Source: Campylobacterota bacterium (GTDB lineage Bacteria; Campylobacterota; Campylobacteria; Campylobacterales; Sulfurovaceae). From it: a DNA stretch of 6,586 bases. The position numbers and the translations under genes are program-made. How positions within the stretch are numbered: position 1 is the first letter of the stretch; every line of letters begins with the position of its first letter. The stretch lies in NCBI GenBank assembly GCA_011330645.1, contig DRQB01000049.1, positions 1 to 6,586 on the forward strand. Reading direction: 5' to 3'. This document shows, piece by piece, positions 5,697 through 6,586 of this stretch. The notes under the pieces were generated by a model. It worked only from the letters and a program-made list of their open reading frames with translations, was not told where the DNA came from and made no database searches.

Positions 5697-6557
5697 ATGA
5701 TAAAAAATTCTCCTGTTGAAGAAATTTCTTTTGAAGGATACTCTTTTTACTTAAAAAGAGATGACCTTCTTCATCCAGACTTCTCTGGGAATAAAGCCCG
5801 TAAATTTTACTACTTCTTAGAAAATGATTTTCCTGATATTAAAAAGATAATCTCCTATGGTTCTGCTCAGTCGAATGCGATGTATTCACTCTCTGTGCTT
5901 GCTAAGATGAGAGGGTGGGAGTTTGAGTATTTTGTAGATCATCTAGCAGATTATTTACGTGATAATCTTCATGGTAATTATAAAACTGCGTTAGAAAATG
6001 GGATGAAATTAACCGTAGGGTCGCTAAAATCGACCGAAGCTTTTGATATAGATACACTTTTCATAGAAGAGGGTGGACGACAAAAAGAAGCAGAGTATGG
6101 TATTAAACTATTGGCTCAAGAGATTATAGAATGGCAAAAAGAAAATAAATTAGATGAGCTAAATATTTTTCTCCCTTCTGGCACAGGAACTACAGCTTTG
6201 TTTTTGCAAAAACATTTACCAAACAATACGGTCTATACAAATCCTTGTGTGGGAGATGCAGCGTATTTGAAAAAGCAGTTTTTTGAGCTAGAAGAAGATG
6301 AAAAAACTCATCCAACTATTTTGTCTTTAGAGAAAAAACACCATTTTGGAAAACTTTATAGAGAAAATTACAAAATTTGGCTAAAATTACAACAACAAAC
6401 GGGAGTGGTCTTTGACCTTCTTTATGACCCTTTGGGATGGCGTACTTTGACTGCTCATCCTGAGGTTTTACATAAGCCTATACTCTACATACACCAAGGT
6501 GGTGTGTTAGGTAATGAAAGTATGCTCCCAAGATACGAACGAAAATACGGTATGTAG
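5697..6557 (+). CDS. PLP-dependent ACC deaminase/D-cysteine desulfhydrase-like protein
   Basis: Predicted cytosolic pyridoxal-phosphate enzyme of the fold-type II (tryptophan synthase beta) superfamily. The 286 residues are shorter than characterised ACC deaminases or D-cysteine desulfhydrases (about 325-340). Residues 18-37 read as the family hallmark YLKRDDLL...GNKARKF, with K33 as the likely PLP-binding lysine. SYGSAQSNA (53-61) corresponds to the conserved QSN motif (Q58, S59, N60). LPSGTGTTALFL (159-170) is the glycine/threonine-rich phosphate-binding loop. HQGGVLGNESM (266-276) is the C-terminal signature. The start is fixed by an in-frame stop 18 bases upstream (5679-5681) and by AGGA at 5688-5691. 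It is separated from fba by 181 bp and may be its own unit. Substrate is unknown: D-cysteine, another D-amino acid or ACC are all possible. Confidence 0.82.
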   Translation: MIKNSPVEEISFEGYSFYLKRDDLLHPDFSGNKARKFYYFLENDFPDIKKIISYGSAQSNAMYSLSVLAKMRGWEFEYFVDHLADYLRDNLHGNYKTALENGMKLTVGSLKSTEAFDIDTLFIEEGGRQKEAEYGIKLLAQEIIEWQKENKLDELNIFLPSGTGTTALFLQKHLPNNTVYTNPCVGDAAYLKKQFFELEEDEKTHPTILSLEKKHHFGKLYRENYKIWLKLQQQTGVVFDLLYDPLGWRTLTAHPEVLHKPILYIHQGGVLGNESMLPRYERKYGM

Positions 6558-6579
6558 GGTGTTGTACCCTTACAACACC
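6558..6579 (+). terminator. Strong hairpin directly after the last gene
   Basis: GGTGTTGTA (6558-6566) and TACAACACC (6571-6579) form a perfect 9-bp stem around a CCCT loop, starting at the base after the stop codon. This is the position of a transcription terminator, but no T-tract follows before the window ends seven bases later. It may act as a terminator on either strand or as a 3'-end stabilising hairpin. Confidence 0.55.
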
Positions 6580-6586
6580 AATGTAA

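Noticed and set aside
1..6586. CRISPR array, insertion sequence or prophage signature
   Set aside because: No regularly spaced repeats, transposase or integrase reading frame, or flanking target duplication was seen.

Overview
The window (6586 bp, AT-rich) looks like the chromosome of a Campylobacterota (epsilonproteobacterial) species, most plausibly a free-living sulfur or hydrogen oxidiser of the Sulfurovum/Sulfurimonas kind. The main evidence is gene order. A divergent nth, a PEB4-type secreted parvulin and class II fructose-bisphosphate aldolase sit together, as nth-peb4-fba does in Campylobacter jejuni (Cj0595c-Cj0597). Promoters with recognisable TATACT/TATAAT -10 boxes but no clear -35 box also fit. 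The genus is inference only.

Layout from left to right: the first 22 codons of a minus-strand membrane protein leave the window at the left edge. They are divergent from a complete M20 Xaa-His dipeptidase (pepD-like, 130-1407). This gene converges on, and overlaps by 11 bp, a minus-strand endonuclease III gene (nth, 1397-2047). A 114-bp divergent promoter region then drives a probable four-gene operon: PEB4-like peptidyl-prolyl isomerase/chaperone (2162-3010), two unrecognised secreted proteins (3035-3931 and 3928-4419, overlapping ATGA), and fba (4442-5515). After a 181-bp intergenic region with much inverted-repeat structure comes a PLP-dependent ACC-deaminase/D-cysteine-desulfhydrase-like gene (5697-6557), followed by a strong hairpin.

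The most interesting part is the pair of genes inserted between peb4 and fba. Aligned by eye, both share the N-terminal chaperone segment and the C-terminal helix of the PEB4-like protein next door, but lack the parvulin (PPIase) domain; a short linker of about 17 residues takes its place in both. The first carries a tandem duplication of the start of the N-domain and an acidic C-terminal tail. The second has a mature form that is about one quarter lysine, with an estimated net charge near +33 over 139 residues. The operon therefore appears to encode a periplasmic family of one PPIase-bearing chaperone and two PPIase-less paralogues, which could act as independent or mixed-oligomer chaperones. 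That role is inference.

A second point of interest is the intergenic region 5516-5696. It holds a T/A-rich hairpin, an 8-bp perfect inverted repeat that reads as an intrinsic terminator on the minus strand (followed there by seven U), a small GC hairpin and further complementary segments reaching the start of the last gene. It could be a dispersed repeat, an antisense or small RNA end, or a structured leader.
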